A stretch of 64,000 nucleotides of DNA. Source: Arctopsyche grandis (taxonomy: Eukaryota > Arthropoda > Insecta > Trichoptera > Hydropsychidae). The translations under genes and the position numbers were made by a program. The stretch covers positions 31,374,986 through 31,438,985 of the forward strand of contig NC_135355.1 of NCBI RefSeq assembly GCF_051622035.1, written 5' to 3'. This document shows, one piece after another, positions 23,178 through 35,532 of the stretch (positions are counted from its first letter, which is position 1; every line of letters begins with the position of its first letter). The notes beneath the pieces were generated by a model. It was given only the letters and a program-made list of their open reading frames with translations. It had not been told where the DNA came from and searched no databases.

Positions 23178-26100
23178 ATGCAGTCTTCACTTTTATTCCT
23201 ACTTCTAATTTCGACAGTGGCTTGTCTTTCGCTAAACACTGAAAACACTCACAAAAATGAAACTGAACGACAAAGCAGAGACTACAGAAAATACGTAGAC
23301 AGCGAATATGACTCATACAAACAGAATCAATTCAAAGGAAGACGCAGGCAGAAGATAAAATCTACAACGCCATCGTACGACTATGACGGCTTTGAGGAGA
23401 CCGTCTCAGGATCTTCAGGATACGAAGACTTTTTAAAACATCCGTACGTCGGAAATTTCGGTAAAATTTTCAATCAAAAGGACATAAACGACTTCTATCT
23501 CAAAGGAAACAATGACTATGCAAAATTGGTCAAAGGAGTGCTCAAAGAGACTCAAGCACCTGAAAGTTACGGATTCGTTGGAAATACAGATCCTAAATAT
23601 CCTGACAATGATTATAAGACCATAGTGAGTTTTGATAAAAAGGATCACCAAGGAACCAGTTACAGCTATGGGGATTCGAACAATTTCGCATCTTTCAAAA
23701 GTGGTCCGACTAATTTTCATAAAGATTTGAACGTGGACCCGAAAACTCCGATCTCATCAGTGGCTTTTGGGAAATTGCATGACCAGTTTACGCCGATTCC
23801 AAATCCTGTGAAGAACTACGATTCATATCCTCTGAAGAGTTACGACTCGTACCCTCAGAAGAATTACGCCAGCAGTTTCAATTTCGATACAAAGCCGTTC
23901 CAAGACATCGAGCCAACTAAATTCACAATACCTTTTGGGAAATTCACTGTAAAGAACACTGACTATGTGTCTGAATTTGATGCAAAAGGTAATCCTATAT
24001 CTCCGCCGTCTTCTAGTGTATTTGATTCGAACAAGGAATACAAATCTCCAGACTTCACCAAGTCCTTCTACGATTATAATAGTAATAAAAAACCATCATC
24101 GTCCAGCAGCTATTTCGATTACGGTTATAATAGTAAGAAACCTTCAGATTTGAGCTCGGGGTGGAATTGGAACAATAAATACGCTTCAGGATACGACTAT
24201 TTTGGAAAAGTGGGAGGATTATCAGGATTCCCAATCAAGAGTCAAGACTATTCTAAGTACGGGTTTTCATCTTTGAAAGACTCGTATCAAAATCCGGTAA
24301 GAACAATTTTATATACCATTATAATTCTTTAGAATTCAACTCTGCTCCGGTATAGATAGGACGCCTTGGCCTCTTTTAGTATATGAATTATTTGATACAT
24401 GAAGGTAATTTTCTGATCTAACTGCAATGAGTAAATATTTTACCATCTCGACTTTTTATAATTGTTTTAGGTAAAAGTTTTATTCATCTATTTCTGTCAT
24501 TTCCAAAAATCGTAGCTAAATTTTCGGAAAAATTCAACTCTCCAACCAATTTTCTCGTACCATTATAAACGAGCACTTACAACTTTAATGATTTATAATA
24601 TGCATTTTATTAAATATAACGCATTAAGTTTCATTAACCTTACAATAAATGAATATGTATTTTTTTTAATTAATTCACTTTCATACCAGCAAGTTTTCCA
24701 ATACATGTTAAAATAGTAACAACATAGTAGACTAGATGTGATCGCGTGAAGATCAATACTTTATATGGCAGAATTGAAAACGAGATCAAACGTCAATTAA
24801 AACCGGTAAAAAGAAAATTCTGTCGCGACAAATCAAAGCACAAAACGATCAAAGTCACGCGATTGAAAAATAAAAAAAGTGAAGTTATGTTTTGTTTCGG
24901 ATATACACGTTTAATTTCTTCACTATATTTATTGGCATTTATGAATTTTATTACATATATATATTGACTGTTGAATGTGTGAGTTCTATCAATAATTCGA
25001 TTATTGCATTTCAGGTGGAAGTACCACAGCAGATTATAATTCCAGTGCCACAGCCATATCCGGTAAAGGTACCCATAGCCAAACCTGTGGCAGTTCCTAT
25101 CCTGAAGGAAATAAAGGTACCCATTGAGAAATTGATTCCGTATCCGGTTGTCAAGAACGTGCCATACCCCGTAGAAAAACACATCCCAATTCCATTCGAA
25201 AAAAAGGTAACCAACTACTTTTAATCTCGTACTTCTTCTTCTTCTTCCTCGTTTCTTTAATGCTGAGCTTCGTGGTCATTTCTAACATCTGGCATCCTCT
25301 GGATGATCCATCTCCACTCCTCTCAGTCCTATGCTAAGTTGAAAGCAACGTTTAGGGACGATCCCGTCAGTTTTTTAATCTTATGGGAGAACGTCCTCTC
25401 GTTCGCTTTCCTTCTAGTGTTCCCGTCACTGCCAGCTGATCTCTGATCTGATTTGGAGAGATCATTTTTTCAGATTTTTTTCTATTTTGACCAGATTTCC
25501 AGCAATATGGTCAAAATAGGAAAAAATCTGAAAAAATCTGAATGTTATGGAGAGTCTTTATGAAACTATGTCCATCTGGCACCACATTTTGAATCTAACA
25601 TTTGCCTTTCTCTCTTTTTTACGGTCCATGTCTCGACTTCATACAATACATTTGTACAATGGAGATTGCACCAGACGGATTTTCGTTTTTATCATTATAG
25701 AACAATTTTGGGATATATTTGTTAGACTAATCATTGCCGTTTTCCCCATTCATATTCTTTTGCGGATTTCTGATTGGCATCCTCCTTTTCTTGAGATCAA
25801 AGCACCTACATATGTATGTACATAAAATCGTTTACTTTCTCGTAGTTTTTTAAAGCATTGAACTTGATGAGAGACTCGTATATTTATATTTAAATATAAA
25901 GAGGCCTTAATAATTGTCAGGTATAATAGCTCTAATTTCAGTCAATTTTGTGATACTTTATGCTGTTAAATTAGTCATTTTAAATGTAAAAACGTACTAT
26001 GAATCATGTTTGTCATGATTGAGGATGTACTTACATATGTACATATGTAATTGTAAAAAGCTCTGTTGATTTCTCCAATTATCTCTTATCAATAACAACA

Positions 26101-29100
26101 ACTATACAACACTGCCTGTCACAGATCAAATCTGATGCATGTCGGTGATTCGCCTCCTCTTCTTGTTACCTCTACGCTATCAACCACAGTTGGTCGGTTA
26201 ATATAATCTTATTTTCTTTACATTGAGAAAAAGTTTCGATAGTTAGCATAACTAACGGATACTTTCTCAATCTGTTTAGCCTGTGAGCTGTGATGGGGTG
26301 ATAGAAAGACGGGTTTTCGATAGCTAGCTATCATCGCTTCAATCTGAAACAAGATTCCAATGTAATATTTAATGACTTGGTTAATGATTAAACTGCTGTA
26401 GCTTCATGTTGGAGACATTGATTTACTTCAATGATATAGACTACAAACACAAAATTGCTATTATTATAATTTACTAGTGGTTTCACCCGGCTTCGCTCGG
26501 TATTTGTAGCACAATTTGTAATATAAACCACTTAAACATGGCTAGTGTAATAGTAAACATTCATTCGTTTTTTTATTGAATTTATTTGAATCGAAAAAAA
26601 TAATATTCAACGATATTGATATCGTCGTCACAGAAACTTTGATTTGTTTCGATGCTCCCACCCAAACCTTACATAGTTACAAAGTCTCTTTCGAAATCAC
26701 ATATATTAAGATAACTTATCCGATTTTCAGTATATGACAGGCAAACACCAATTTAATTCACACATTGAAAAAAAGTCAGAAAAACAGACCAAGGACGAAA
26801 AAATGAAATACTACCAATTTTTTTTACTATTTTGCAACTTTCATCCATAATTTTTCCAATACGAAAAATAAACACAAATCTGACGCTAAAAAATCAGTAC
26901 ACTAAAAAAATCGACCAAGAAGAATCACTCATTCGGAAAATTGTTCGCACCAACAATTTCCCCGATTATAGATTCGATAAATGTATGTACCATAACACCT
27001 ACGATCAATCAACGAGCATGCGAGCCGCTCAACACGTCACTTATAATTCTAGAAAGTAAACAAATCGCAATACTTGTCGCACTAAATAAGCGATAATGCA
27101 AAAATGGATGAACCGATTGAAAAAAAAATTGAAAATCCGAAGCGTGTCGTTCAAAACGGCATATCTTCGCGTGTCCATGTCGTGTGCAAACACGTTTTCT
27201 TTCACATATGTATGTAAGTACATAAGTGCAATACATCACGAATCTAATCCAATGTATATACGTACACTTATCTTTATTTATAAACACTTTTTGTATAGAT
27301 TTTCCACATGTAAAAGTGAAAATTCCGCGGTGAAAGTGAAACGAGCTTTTATCCATCTTCCATCCGAGCTTTAATGATATGTACGTACATAATCGAATGT
27401 ACATTCCCTAATTGGATCAATTTCACTTGATCGGATGAACGAGACCTTCCGGATAACGGAAAGCGAGCGATTTGTACGGGTCAATACCACCGATTATGTA
27501 GATACGTAGATAAAGGGTAATGATTAATGTCCGCAATGTAAATTTCACATTGCGTTCAAGACCGGATTCTGAGGTACGTCTGATGGCCGCAAGGTGGCTC
27601 AGTAATTGGCAACTCCCACTGATATAATTTCGTACTAGTTTCTGTATTCGCTTTCTATGATTTGGAGACGTGTTTCATTTTATTTATTTATTTATATATA
27701 TTATCTTAGCTATCAAGTTAATTTAAAAATACATCTTAATTACTTAACTCTGAAATTTATAATTAACTTATATGTACTGTCCCTCACAGAGGTGTCTCTT
27801 CGCAACTCACAAGAATGGATCCATGGTCTTAGCAGACCTGATGCACTCAGGGAGGGCATTATACATGAGCACACCCCTGTGAAAAACACCCCCAGCTGTC
27901 TTATTTTTTTTCTTACTCTACTTACAACTACTTTGTTTTTATTTCTAGTATAAAAACTATGTTTATCTATATTCCTTATTATATAATCATCAAAGTACTT
28001 AGGCAATAACTTATTATCTAACTTATAAACCAAACACAATGTATGGTTTTTCATAAACAATTTATTTTAAAACAATTTATGGTTTATTCAGCTACGAAGG
28101 GTGGGAAATAGTTCAGTTAAATTTTTATATTCATCTTGAATTTAAATTTTGTTTTATTTTATTCAATACTAGTGTTTTTATCTAGGTAATAAACCGCTTA
28201 AACGTGGCCAATATAATAGTAAACATTTTATTAAATTTATTTTTTTTTTTTTGATTTTTAAATGCTTTTTATTATTACGAAATTATGTTCACAATACATC
28301 TTATATCTATTTTAATAGCTACTGATCTACTGATCATTTTCTATTTTACAATTTTAATTTAATTTGGTTAGTAATCACAGCATTATATTATTCTAATGTT
28401 AATCTAAAGCATAATAGGAAAAAGAGCTCAAAAACCTATTTACAATCCTTATAAATGTTCATAATACATCTAATACATAATATTAATTAAAGACTCTCTA
28501 AAGTCGATGACCTAAAGCAATTAAATTTATTTGAATAATTTTATTTCATTCAAATGTATTTGAATATACATTTGGTTTTTCTACGAACCAACAATAGTTA
28601 CATACAAAGTCTCTTTCGAAATTATATATTAGATTAATATTGACAAATTAGCATCAATGTACATATATGTATATGTATGTTACAGTCAAAGTGTTCACTC
28701 CAGTTTGTTCATTAACATATTCGTTTGTTCATACACGAACTATTGGCTTTAGTTCAAGTGCTAACCGTCAAAAACTAACTTCAAATTGACTCAACAGGTG
28801 TCGCATGAAAAACGCCAAGTATTTTAAAGAGAATTCCAATAAAAACCACATTATAGCGTTGCTATAATTCCCATTTCTAAAATATTACCACCCAGGGTAA
28901 GCATGCATATGCACATAGAGGATAGGACAAAGGATTAAGAATACTTTGGCTTAGTTTGTGCATGGACAAACTACGTTTGGTGCTACTTTAGTATTCGGTC
29001 TACCTTCACATATGTATCTACTTTAGTATGCGATCTACCTTCACGTTTTTACTTTAATATGCGGTCTCGCTGTCTCAGTTCTCACGTGTGACACTGAGAC

Positions 29101-32071
29101 TGAATAATACCGACCCTAACAACCTAATCTTAAATGAATAGGGCCAACCTTAACTTAACCTGACCTATCCTGATCCTTAAATAAATAGGTGTTGACCCTT
29201 AAATAAATAGTTTTATTTCATCAATATTTTCACAAAAAAAAAACATATGTTAGCAGCCAACACCTATATATTTAAGGGTCAGGATAGGTTAGGTTAGGTT
29301 AGGTTAAGTTAATGTTGGCCCTAATCATTTAAGATTTGGTTAAGAGATATGTATCTGCTGACGAAATTTTGATAGAAATGCTTCGACAACATTCGACTGC
29401 GATTCAATGGTAGATCTCATGCTAAGGCAGACCGCATACTAAAGTAGCACCCTATGTAGTTTGTTTGTCAATTTGATCTTTTTTTTATTTTACATAGATA
29501 CATATATACCAGAAAAGTCTTACAGGTAGACCCTAATGCGCCTTCCTAGACATTTAATTACAACTTTGCAGCATTTTATTACATAAATCGCTGTATTTAG
29601 AGAGGCTGAAGAACACGAAATTAAAGATGAATTAATCCATAGAGACATATATGGATTTAGATTTTTTACATATTGTACATAAATCAAATTCAGATATTTG
29701 TGACAGCAGGTAGGATGCTTTTGCCAATTTGATTGAGGAACAGTTTCAACAATGAAATCAGATAAATTGGCAAGCTCTGATAAGAAACGATCGACTTGGA
29801 ATTACAAATATCCAAGTCTGACCAGCAGTATTAAAGATTAGCACGGGATCGAACCCGGTAACCTCTCGGTGCTAAACATAAACGCAATCACCGAGCCATA
29901 CTGCTGGCTTTTGTGTACATCAGTGGTTCTTAACCTGGGTTCGGCGGAAGTCAAGACACACACCCAAATCATATGATTCGGGTGCCAATTAAGAAGGGTT
30001 CGGTGAATGCGCATATGAAACTGGTGGGGTTCAGTACCTCCAACAAGGCTAAGAACCACTGGTATACATTGTAACTGGTCAGATTGGTTCGTGTATGAAT
30101 AAACCAGTATGTTCATGAATGAACGAAATGCACACTTGGACTGTATAATATACACGCGTACTAAAATTATATTTTATTTCATTTTTATAGTAATTGCTAA
30201 ATAAGATATAAAACGAAGCTCGTAAAATCATTCTAATCGAGAAATATAAAAAATTAAAAAGAAAAGAAACCTAATATTGTTTTGAATTTACTCTGAATTT
30301 TATTTGTATGGAAAACGTGTTTTTTTTATACGACGCTTTCTCGTGTTGCACGTTTTTTTCCAAATTACAAAATAGTTAATATGTACATATTATATGGGTC
30401 TACCTCACGGGCCGGAATGTGAAATTACCGAAATCGCAAATATCGGAAGGCAAAGATCGAAATCGAAAGATATTAAGTTGAAAGATAAAAAAAGGGTGCA
30501 TGGTAAACGGTACATACTCACTTAATTTGCGCGAGCAGGATACAACAGGAACAAGAGGAACAGGCTTTTCCTCCCGTATTCTGCGCGCGCACATTAATAC
30601 GGGAGGAAAAGCCTGTTCCTCTTGTTCCTGTTGTATCCTGCTCGCGCAAATTAAGTGAGTATGTACCGTTTACCATGCACCTTTTTTTTTGATCTTTCGA
30701 CTTAAGATCTTTCGATTTTTGATCTTTGTCTTCCGATATTTGCGTTTTCGGTAATTTCACATTCCGACTCGTCACGGAGAACGATATTATATACATATAC
30801 GTCTATTTTTTAGTAATAAAAATCTCCAGTTCATTCTACATTAAATATTTATCCTATTTTACATATGTACATCTTTATATAAATTAGTAATTATTAAATT
30901 AGTAATAATTAATATATACAAAAATAAATGAATTTTTTTCAAATTTTAGAATTTGTTCATAATATAACGCACGATATTTTTTTCATAAAGTAATTCATGA
31001 TTTGGAAAAACTATCATCGATCTAATCAGTCTTACGACTGCTTTTCTGCACGTATAAGATTTTCGGGTTGCTTACAGTTCTATAATACTTCCAACACAAG
31101 TAAACTTATTTGATACTCATGGCCATAGAATGCATAGAAAGCTTTTCGAAATATAATTTATTCATTTATTTTATTGAATAAAATCTGATTATTATTATAT
31201 ACATAGACTGTTACATGTAATATGTAATTTCTCCTGATCCATTAAAAGCATGCGAGTGAAGAAGAATCAAGAAATACAACTGCAATTCTTTTTAATTACA
31301 TTTTCACTTTCATGCGTCGATTTCTCGACGTGTACTCTATTTAAAAATTACCTTTCGAATACATTTTATCGATAAGATCAGTATGTAAGATTTATTATTT
31401 CACAATTACGTGCGTTTATTCTCTCCGAACAAAAATTAAGCACTTTATAATCCACTTCTACTTTCTTGCACATAAACAAAGTCCACATCGCACTGATACG
31501 TACATTTTTATGATGTACTTATTTACATTAAAAAACCAATTGTTACTATCCATAACCCGGGTTGGGTCATGGCTTTATCTAGACTTTCATAATCATTGAC
31601 ATCAATTAAAATAAAAATAAAAATTTACAGGTACCAGTTGCAGTACCACAGCCATATCCAGTCAAGGTTCCAATAATCAAAAATATCTATCATCACGCTG
31701 AAGATGATGAACCTACACCAAAAAGACCAAATCAACAAAGGGGACGAGGAAGGCCGAGAGACAGGCATCAAGACAGACATCGAGAGAGATATCAAGATAG
31801 GCACAGAGACCAAGACAGGCATAGGGACCAGGATAGGCACAGAGATCAGGACAGGCACAGAGATCAGGATAGGCACAGAGATCAAGATAGGCATAGAGAT
31901 CAAGACAGGCACAGAGACCAAGATAGATACCGGAACCATGATAGACATCGTGATCAAGAGAGATATAGGGAACAGTACGATGATCAAGATGATTATTACC
32001 AAGAGCACTATCAGGAAGATGACCTTCATCATCACCATCATCGATTCCATGATCGACATCATTACACATAG
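23178..32071 (+). CDS. secreted Val-Pro / His-Asp-Arg repeat protein, 583 aa
   Basis: Three exons, all joined in phase 0: 23178-24296, 25015-25206, 31631-32071. I start at ATG 23178 because it opens a signal peptide (MQSSLLFLLLISTVACLS); the frame stays open upstream without a good start. Residues ~20-373 are Tyr/Ser/Asn/Asp-rich, with repeated NYDSYP/SYDSYP units. Residues 374-437 are a Val-Pro-rich block (VPVPQPYPVKVPIAKPVAVP), a motif common in insect cuticle- and eggshell-like structural proteins. Exon 3 repeats PQPYPVKVP and then has about a dozen six-residue units of the DRHRDQ type (18-bp DNA repeat), ending in a His-rich tail (DLHHHHHRFHDRHHYT). No enzyme domain. Intron 2 is 6.4 kb and full of transposons. 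An extracellular structural role is inference; an exon within intron 2 could have been missed. Confidence 0.8.
25230..25810 (-). mobile_element. LINE relic, RTE-like C-terminus
   Basis: The minus strand carries scrambled-frame pieces such as EWRWIIQRMPDVRNDHEAQH and GSSLNVAFNLA, reminiscent of the C-terminal region of endonuclease-RT proteins, and ends in a (GAA)n tail (TTC repeats at 25231-25245). Many stops and shifts. An AT-rich inverted repeat (TCTATTTTGACCA / TGGTCAAAATAG) lies at 25480-25530. It lies in intron 2 of the secreted repeat-protein gene. Confidence 0.55.
26474..26711 (-). mobile_element. Helitron, minus strand
   Basis: Starts CTAGTGGTTTCACCCGGCTT and ends with the complement of TCTTAATATATGTGATTTCG, so both family ends are present. 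Interior blocks (AAACATGGCTAGTGTAATAG, ATTTGAATCGAAAAAAATAA) match other copies. It lies in the large intron 2. Confidence 0.85.
27740..28060 (-). mobile_element. LINE reverse-transcriptase C-terminal fragment
   Basis: Minus-strand frame with KLDNKLLPKYFDDYIIRNID and HSFYTRNKNKVVVSRVRKKI, then FFTGVCSCIMPSL. This resembles the C-terminal 'YNTRN...' region of jockey/CR1-type proteins. It is truncated at both ends and interrupted. Confidence 0.6.
28169..28633 (-). mobile_element. Helitron carrying a LINE 3' fragment
   Basis: CTAG at 28169 and the complement of TCTAATATATAATTTCG at 28633 mark the ends; the usual CCGAGCGAAGCCGGG block near the CTAG end is eroded. Positions 28253-28520 are homologous to 62-325, the 3' UTR of the LINE at the start of the window, so this Helitron holds a nested LINE tail. 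Confidence 0.72.
28966..29465. mobile_element. ~500-bp inverted-repeat element
   Basis: Outer arms of ~38 bp at 28966-29005 and 29424-29463 are near complements; both contain GTGCTACTTTAGTAT. An inner palindrome has arms at about 29115-29205 and 29255-29340, including TTAACCTGACCTATCCTGA and its near complement. No coding content. Target duplication not identified. Confidence 0.7.
29480..29908 (-). mobile_element. tRNA-derived SINE, tail type 1 (copy 1)
   Basis: Reading the minus strand, the head CCAGCAGTATGGCTCGGTGA is followed by a B box, GGGTTCGATCCCG. The shared body includes AGAGCTTGCCAATTTATCTG, then a hairpin tail (CTAGGAAGGC...AGACTTTTCTGG) and an A-rich end. Relatives are at 40437, 45113, 49950, 52978 and 63429. 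Confidence 0.85.
29921..30061. mobile_element. 141-bp hAT-type MITE
   Basis: Ends CAGTGGTTCTTAACC and GGCTAAGAACCACTG are near complements. The 8-bp duplications differ at one position, GTGTACAT and GTATACAT. The ends match those of the 1.75-kb hAT at 44371, its probable source family. Confidence 0.82.
30396..30780. mobile_element. foldback element, complete copy
   Basis: A 385-bp near-perfect palindrome. The left arm starts GGGTCTACCTCACGGGCCGG, then CGCAAATATCGGAAGGCAAA. The two arms meet at the central GCGCGCACATTAATACGGG. The right arm mirrors it through AGTGAGTATGTACCGTTTAC and GATATTTGCGTTTTCGG. Partial or diverged copies lie at 17765, 21709 and 36233. Non-autonomous, in intron 2 of the secreted repeat-protein gene. 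Confidence 0.88.
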
Positions 32072-32572
32072 TGCAATGAATACATAGTGCAGTGTGATCA
32101 GTGGGAAAAAAAGTGAAACAATTGAGTAGGTATAGTCGATATGTGAGAAATGATCGAGTATGTGAATACGAGAAAATGTTTTTGTTATGTGGAAATTATT
32201 ATTTTATTTTATTATATGGGAAATGTTATTATAAATTTCACGCACAGCAACGATGCGTATGGGTCTAATCGTTGAATTTTTATGAAGTATTGTTATTATT
32301 GATGAATTTCTAAAAAAAAAGTACATAAAATACATATGCTATTGTTTAACGAAAACAATAGTAATTAATTTTTAGCATCACAATCCATTGTGTTCAATGA
32401 TAGAAATTAAGTCAATGAAAAGTAAGAAAATGTGCGTCGACGGTAAAAGTTTCTAAATGACGGTGCTTTTTTTTAAATGTTTTTATGATAATTGTAGGTT
32501 GTTTGCCGACTTGTAAGAAAAAGTTTGACTTGTGTGCGAAACTAAATCGCACGAATTGGTAAACAATTCAAT

Positions 32573-32578
32573 AATAAA
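32573..32578 (+). terminator. AATAAA poly(A) signal
   Basis: First canonical AATAAA in a likely 3' UTR position, 500 bases after the stop codon at 32069. Confidence 0.45.
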
Positions 32579-33124
32579 ATTTATTTTACAGTTAACACTT
32601 TTGCCTCCCCCGCTATCACATTTTTTTAATATTATTATTTATTATCTGAAATCTATAGAAGTTGTGCCAATTGTCTCAATTTAATTTAATTTGTTGTTAT
32701 ACATGTATGTAAATATTTTATTACTATTTAATTACAGATTATATTCTTATTGAAAATGCAACTTACATATATATTAAGTTTATATGTTGATGTATGTACA
32801 CTTAATTTAAATAATAAATACATTGACTACAAGTTTTGAGATTTCTAGTATAATTCATTATATACATATATGTATATGCACGTACATATATGATTTTTAT
32901 CCATCCATTACATTTATACATATATAATATGAATAATTATTAAAAATAAATAATATTTCGTTCTTAGAATAAAATACATGTTTTAAGTTTATAAATCTTG
33001 TAGACAGAAAATAATATAAAGCGAATTTATTTATTTATTTATACATCAGATATTTTTGTAGATGTGTGAAAACTTTTAAAAAGACAATGAAACTTTTTGA
33101 CTTACGTACATATAATATAATATA
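32579..33124. other. AT-rich spacer, no gene seen
   Basis: No open frame with support. Short TACATATATGTATA-type runs only. Confidence 0.5.
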
Positions 33125-33868
33125 TTAGTGTTTTTACCCGGTTTCACTCGGTATTTGTAATACAGTTTTTAAACTTCAAATTCGTCATTTTACAAATCAA
33201 ATTCGTCATTTTACAAATAAAATTCGTCGCTTTACAAAGCAAATTCATCGTTTAAAAAATCAAATTAGTCATTTCACAAATCAAATTCGTCATGTTGCAA
33301 ATCAAATTAAACAATTCATTTTATTACACATAGAGAACTTTATAGATAATATTATAGAGGATCCGCCGGCAAATTCTTAACATAAAATTTAATTTTTGAA
33401 AAAACCTCTTCAATTGGATTCATCATACATAGGTGAAGATGGCGTTCTCTAACATTCTCTATGTATAATATTTTCTCTATACATACGTACATTTTGTATT
33501 AAATATTATCTTTTTCTCTATACATAATATTCTCCATAAAGTTCTCTATGTATAATAAAATGAATATTAAAAAAATACATCCAATTGTTTAATTTGATTT
33601 GCAACATAACGAATTTGATTTGCAAAATGACGAACTTGATTTGTAAAACGACGAATTTGATTTGTAAAACGACAAATTTGATTTGTAAAATGACGAATTT
33701 GAAGTGTAAAAACTGTATAAACCGCTTAATAGTTAACATGGCCAATATAATAGTCAACATTTTATTAAATTTATTCGAATAGTTCTATTTTATTTCAATG
33801 TATTTGAATATTTATTTGTTTTTCTAAGAACCAACAATAGTTTTAACTCTTTCGAAATTATATATTAT
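33125..33868 (-). mobile_element. Helitron with hairpin insert
   Basis: The minus-strand ends are a degenerate ACCCGGTTTCACTCGGTATT block at 33135 and ATTATATATTATA at 33868. Family blocks AACCGCTTAATAGTTAACAT and ATTTCAATGTATTTGAATAT lie in the right half. Between them a long inverted repeat is inserted at 33173-33722. Confidence 0.75.
33173..33722. repeat. inverted repeat with tandem ~20-bp arms
   Basis: The left arm has seven imperfect units of the type AAATTCGTCATTTTACAAAT (33176-33310). The right arm has the complementary units (33588-33710). Pairing continues inward through TTCATTTTATTACACATAGAG and its partner near 33540, so each arm is about 190 bp. The repetitive minus-strand frame here is a by-product, not a gene. 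Confidence 0.85.
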
Positions 33869-34041
33869 ATGGTTTTATGTTAGTATTAATATATTTGAAG
33901 GTTTTTAATCTTTCAATGAAACAATTAACACTTTTGCATTTAATCCCATTAGCAAAAAAAAATGGCTAAATGGGAAAAACCTTTGTTATTATTATCATTG
34001 GAAATAATTAAAGACCTTTTTCTAATATATATGTATATATG
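33869..34041. repeat. ~175-bp dispersed repeat (copy 1)
   Basis: Reverse complement of 43434-43603 with few differences. Shared blocks include TATTAATATATTTGAAGG, AAGTGTTAATTGTT (as complement) and GGAAATAATTAAAGACC. It abuts the Helitron end here, and (TA)n on both sides at the other copy. Confidence 0.82.
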
Positions 34042-35089
34042 TATATATATGTATTTACATCTTGGGTAGAAATAATATAGCTTTATATAATAAACTTTCT
34101 TGGGGCGTCTGACAGCAGTGTGTTAACTATAGTTAAAACACAGCATTTTACGTACATCCATAACAAATATTACACGACAACGACGTGCTAATATGTACAA
34201 AAATCGGTGAGAACGATGAACTTGACGAACAACCATCTGTTTCGAAGATGGCTCATCTTGTCCTTGTCCAGCTTTTCAGTCTCATTTGAATATCGTGGGT
34301 CCGACTCGCCTTGGCATTAAAACCGTCCTCTCATCGGCAACATTTTACATACTTTTAAAGTGTGTGATTTGCTATAAGGTGGTCTGGTCACCACTCAGTG
34401 ACCTCACACTGCGATTGCCCATCGAACCAGCTGTAACTCACCATTAGGTTTGTAATCCACTGATTATTCAAATCAAAATAGACCCTTAACATTCGATTCG
34501 AACTTCCAATTCGCGCCACACTGCGAAACCGACTGCAATTACGTACTCTGGTCAAATACGACTGGTTTAAAAATACGATATGGTTTTTATATTGAGAATC
34601 TATGATTTTTTTGTATTTGGATTAGCAATTTGGACACGGCTAGTTGAATTTGCATTTTAATGATTATTTTATTCAAAGTGTTTTTTATTTGTTGCATCAA
34701 AGTGCAATTTTATTTATATTATTAGGAAATTATAGAAACACGTTTTTCTTCTTTAAATTGTTAAAAAAAGCGAGTATTGTATGGAAAAATTTAGTGTTTA
34801 TAGTGGCGTCTATCGTTACGGTTGAACTATACACCGTGTATGTATGCAATTTAATATATTATGTATTTAAATTAATTCTGACCTTTAAAGACGAATTCAA
34901 GCCAGATAACATATAATAATATATACTTACATAGTAAATGTACGCGAAATTCCATTTATAATATGTAGAATTGCTTTCTTTGTATTGAATCTATTTTGTT
35001 CTTTAAAGCTTTTCATTTGATTTTCATTAAAAACAACATTGGAGAACCAAATTGTGCATGAATATAACAATTAAATAGTGAGCAATCTA
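34042..35089. other. unassigned, slightly GC-richer spacer
   Basis: 34110-34560 is less AT-rich than the neighbourhood but only has short frames; a 34-codon frame begins at about 34216 (MNLTNNHLFRRWLILSLSSF). A 90-codon hydrophobic frame at 34644-34916 lacks an ATG at its start and recognisable motifs. I see no supported gene. Confidence 0.4.
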
Positions 35090-35288
35090 TCTAATATATA
35101 ATTTCAAAGAGACTTTGTATTTATATATGTTTATAAGTAACTTTGGTTGGGATTCGTAAATAAGGCAACATTTCTATGACGAGTCGATTTTCTTTTTTCG
35201 ATTCAAATAAATTTAATAAAAAAACAAATGAACCATGTTTACGCTGTTTATATTACAAATACTGAGCGAAGCCGGGTAAAACAACTAG
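35090..35288 (+). mobile_element. Helitron, plus strand, compact
   Basis: TCTAATATATAATTTCAAAG at 35090 and GAGCGAAGCCGGGTAAAACA then ACTAG at 35288 define a 199-bp non-autonomous Helitron with intact TC and CTAG ends. Confidence 0.85.
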
Positions 35289-35532
35289 CGTTGAATAATT
35301 TTGATTAGTATATTTATTATATACTAGTCTTGTGCCCGTTGATATTTCAAAGGGTGGTTTCGGAAAAGTAATTGATACAGGAATTAAAATAAAGTTATAT
35401 TACATTGCAATTGTAATATGACACCAATTCTGTATTTTTTTATTCATGTCCATCACTATCACTTTAACTGTGACGTACATATGTCGAATCGAAACAACTA
35501 TTATACTACGACGAGCGTTATCGCAGACACAT

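Noticed and set aside
29281-29310. Short GGTTAGGTTAGGTTAG run resembling the insect telomere repeat TTAGG
   Set aside because: Only about four units, six-base rather than five-base spacing in parts, and it is one arm of a palindromic element whose other arm is the complement. Not telomeric.
30518-30796. Open frames reading NLREQDTTGTRGTG and CSSCSCCILL
   Set aside because: They recur at 17760-18053 and arise from the foldback palindrome, read similarly on both strands.
31704-32087. Alternative frame through exon 3 of the repeat-protein gene
   Set aside because: The phase-0 frame from the spliced exons ends properly at 32071 and continues the Val-Pro motif of exon 2; the other frames are shadows of the 18-bp repeat.
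33518-33760. Repetitive frame FVILQIKFVVLQIKFV suggestive of a repeat protein
   Set aside because: It translates the tandem-arm hairpin inside a Helitron; no start context or expression signal.
34644-34916. Hydrophobic 90-codon frame
   Set aside because: No ATG at its start and no motif; AT-rich DNA gives Phe/Ile/Leu/Tyr-rich frames by chance.
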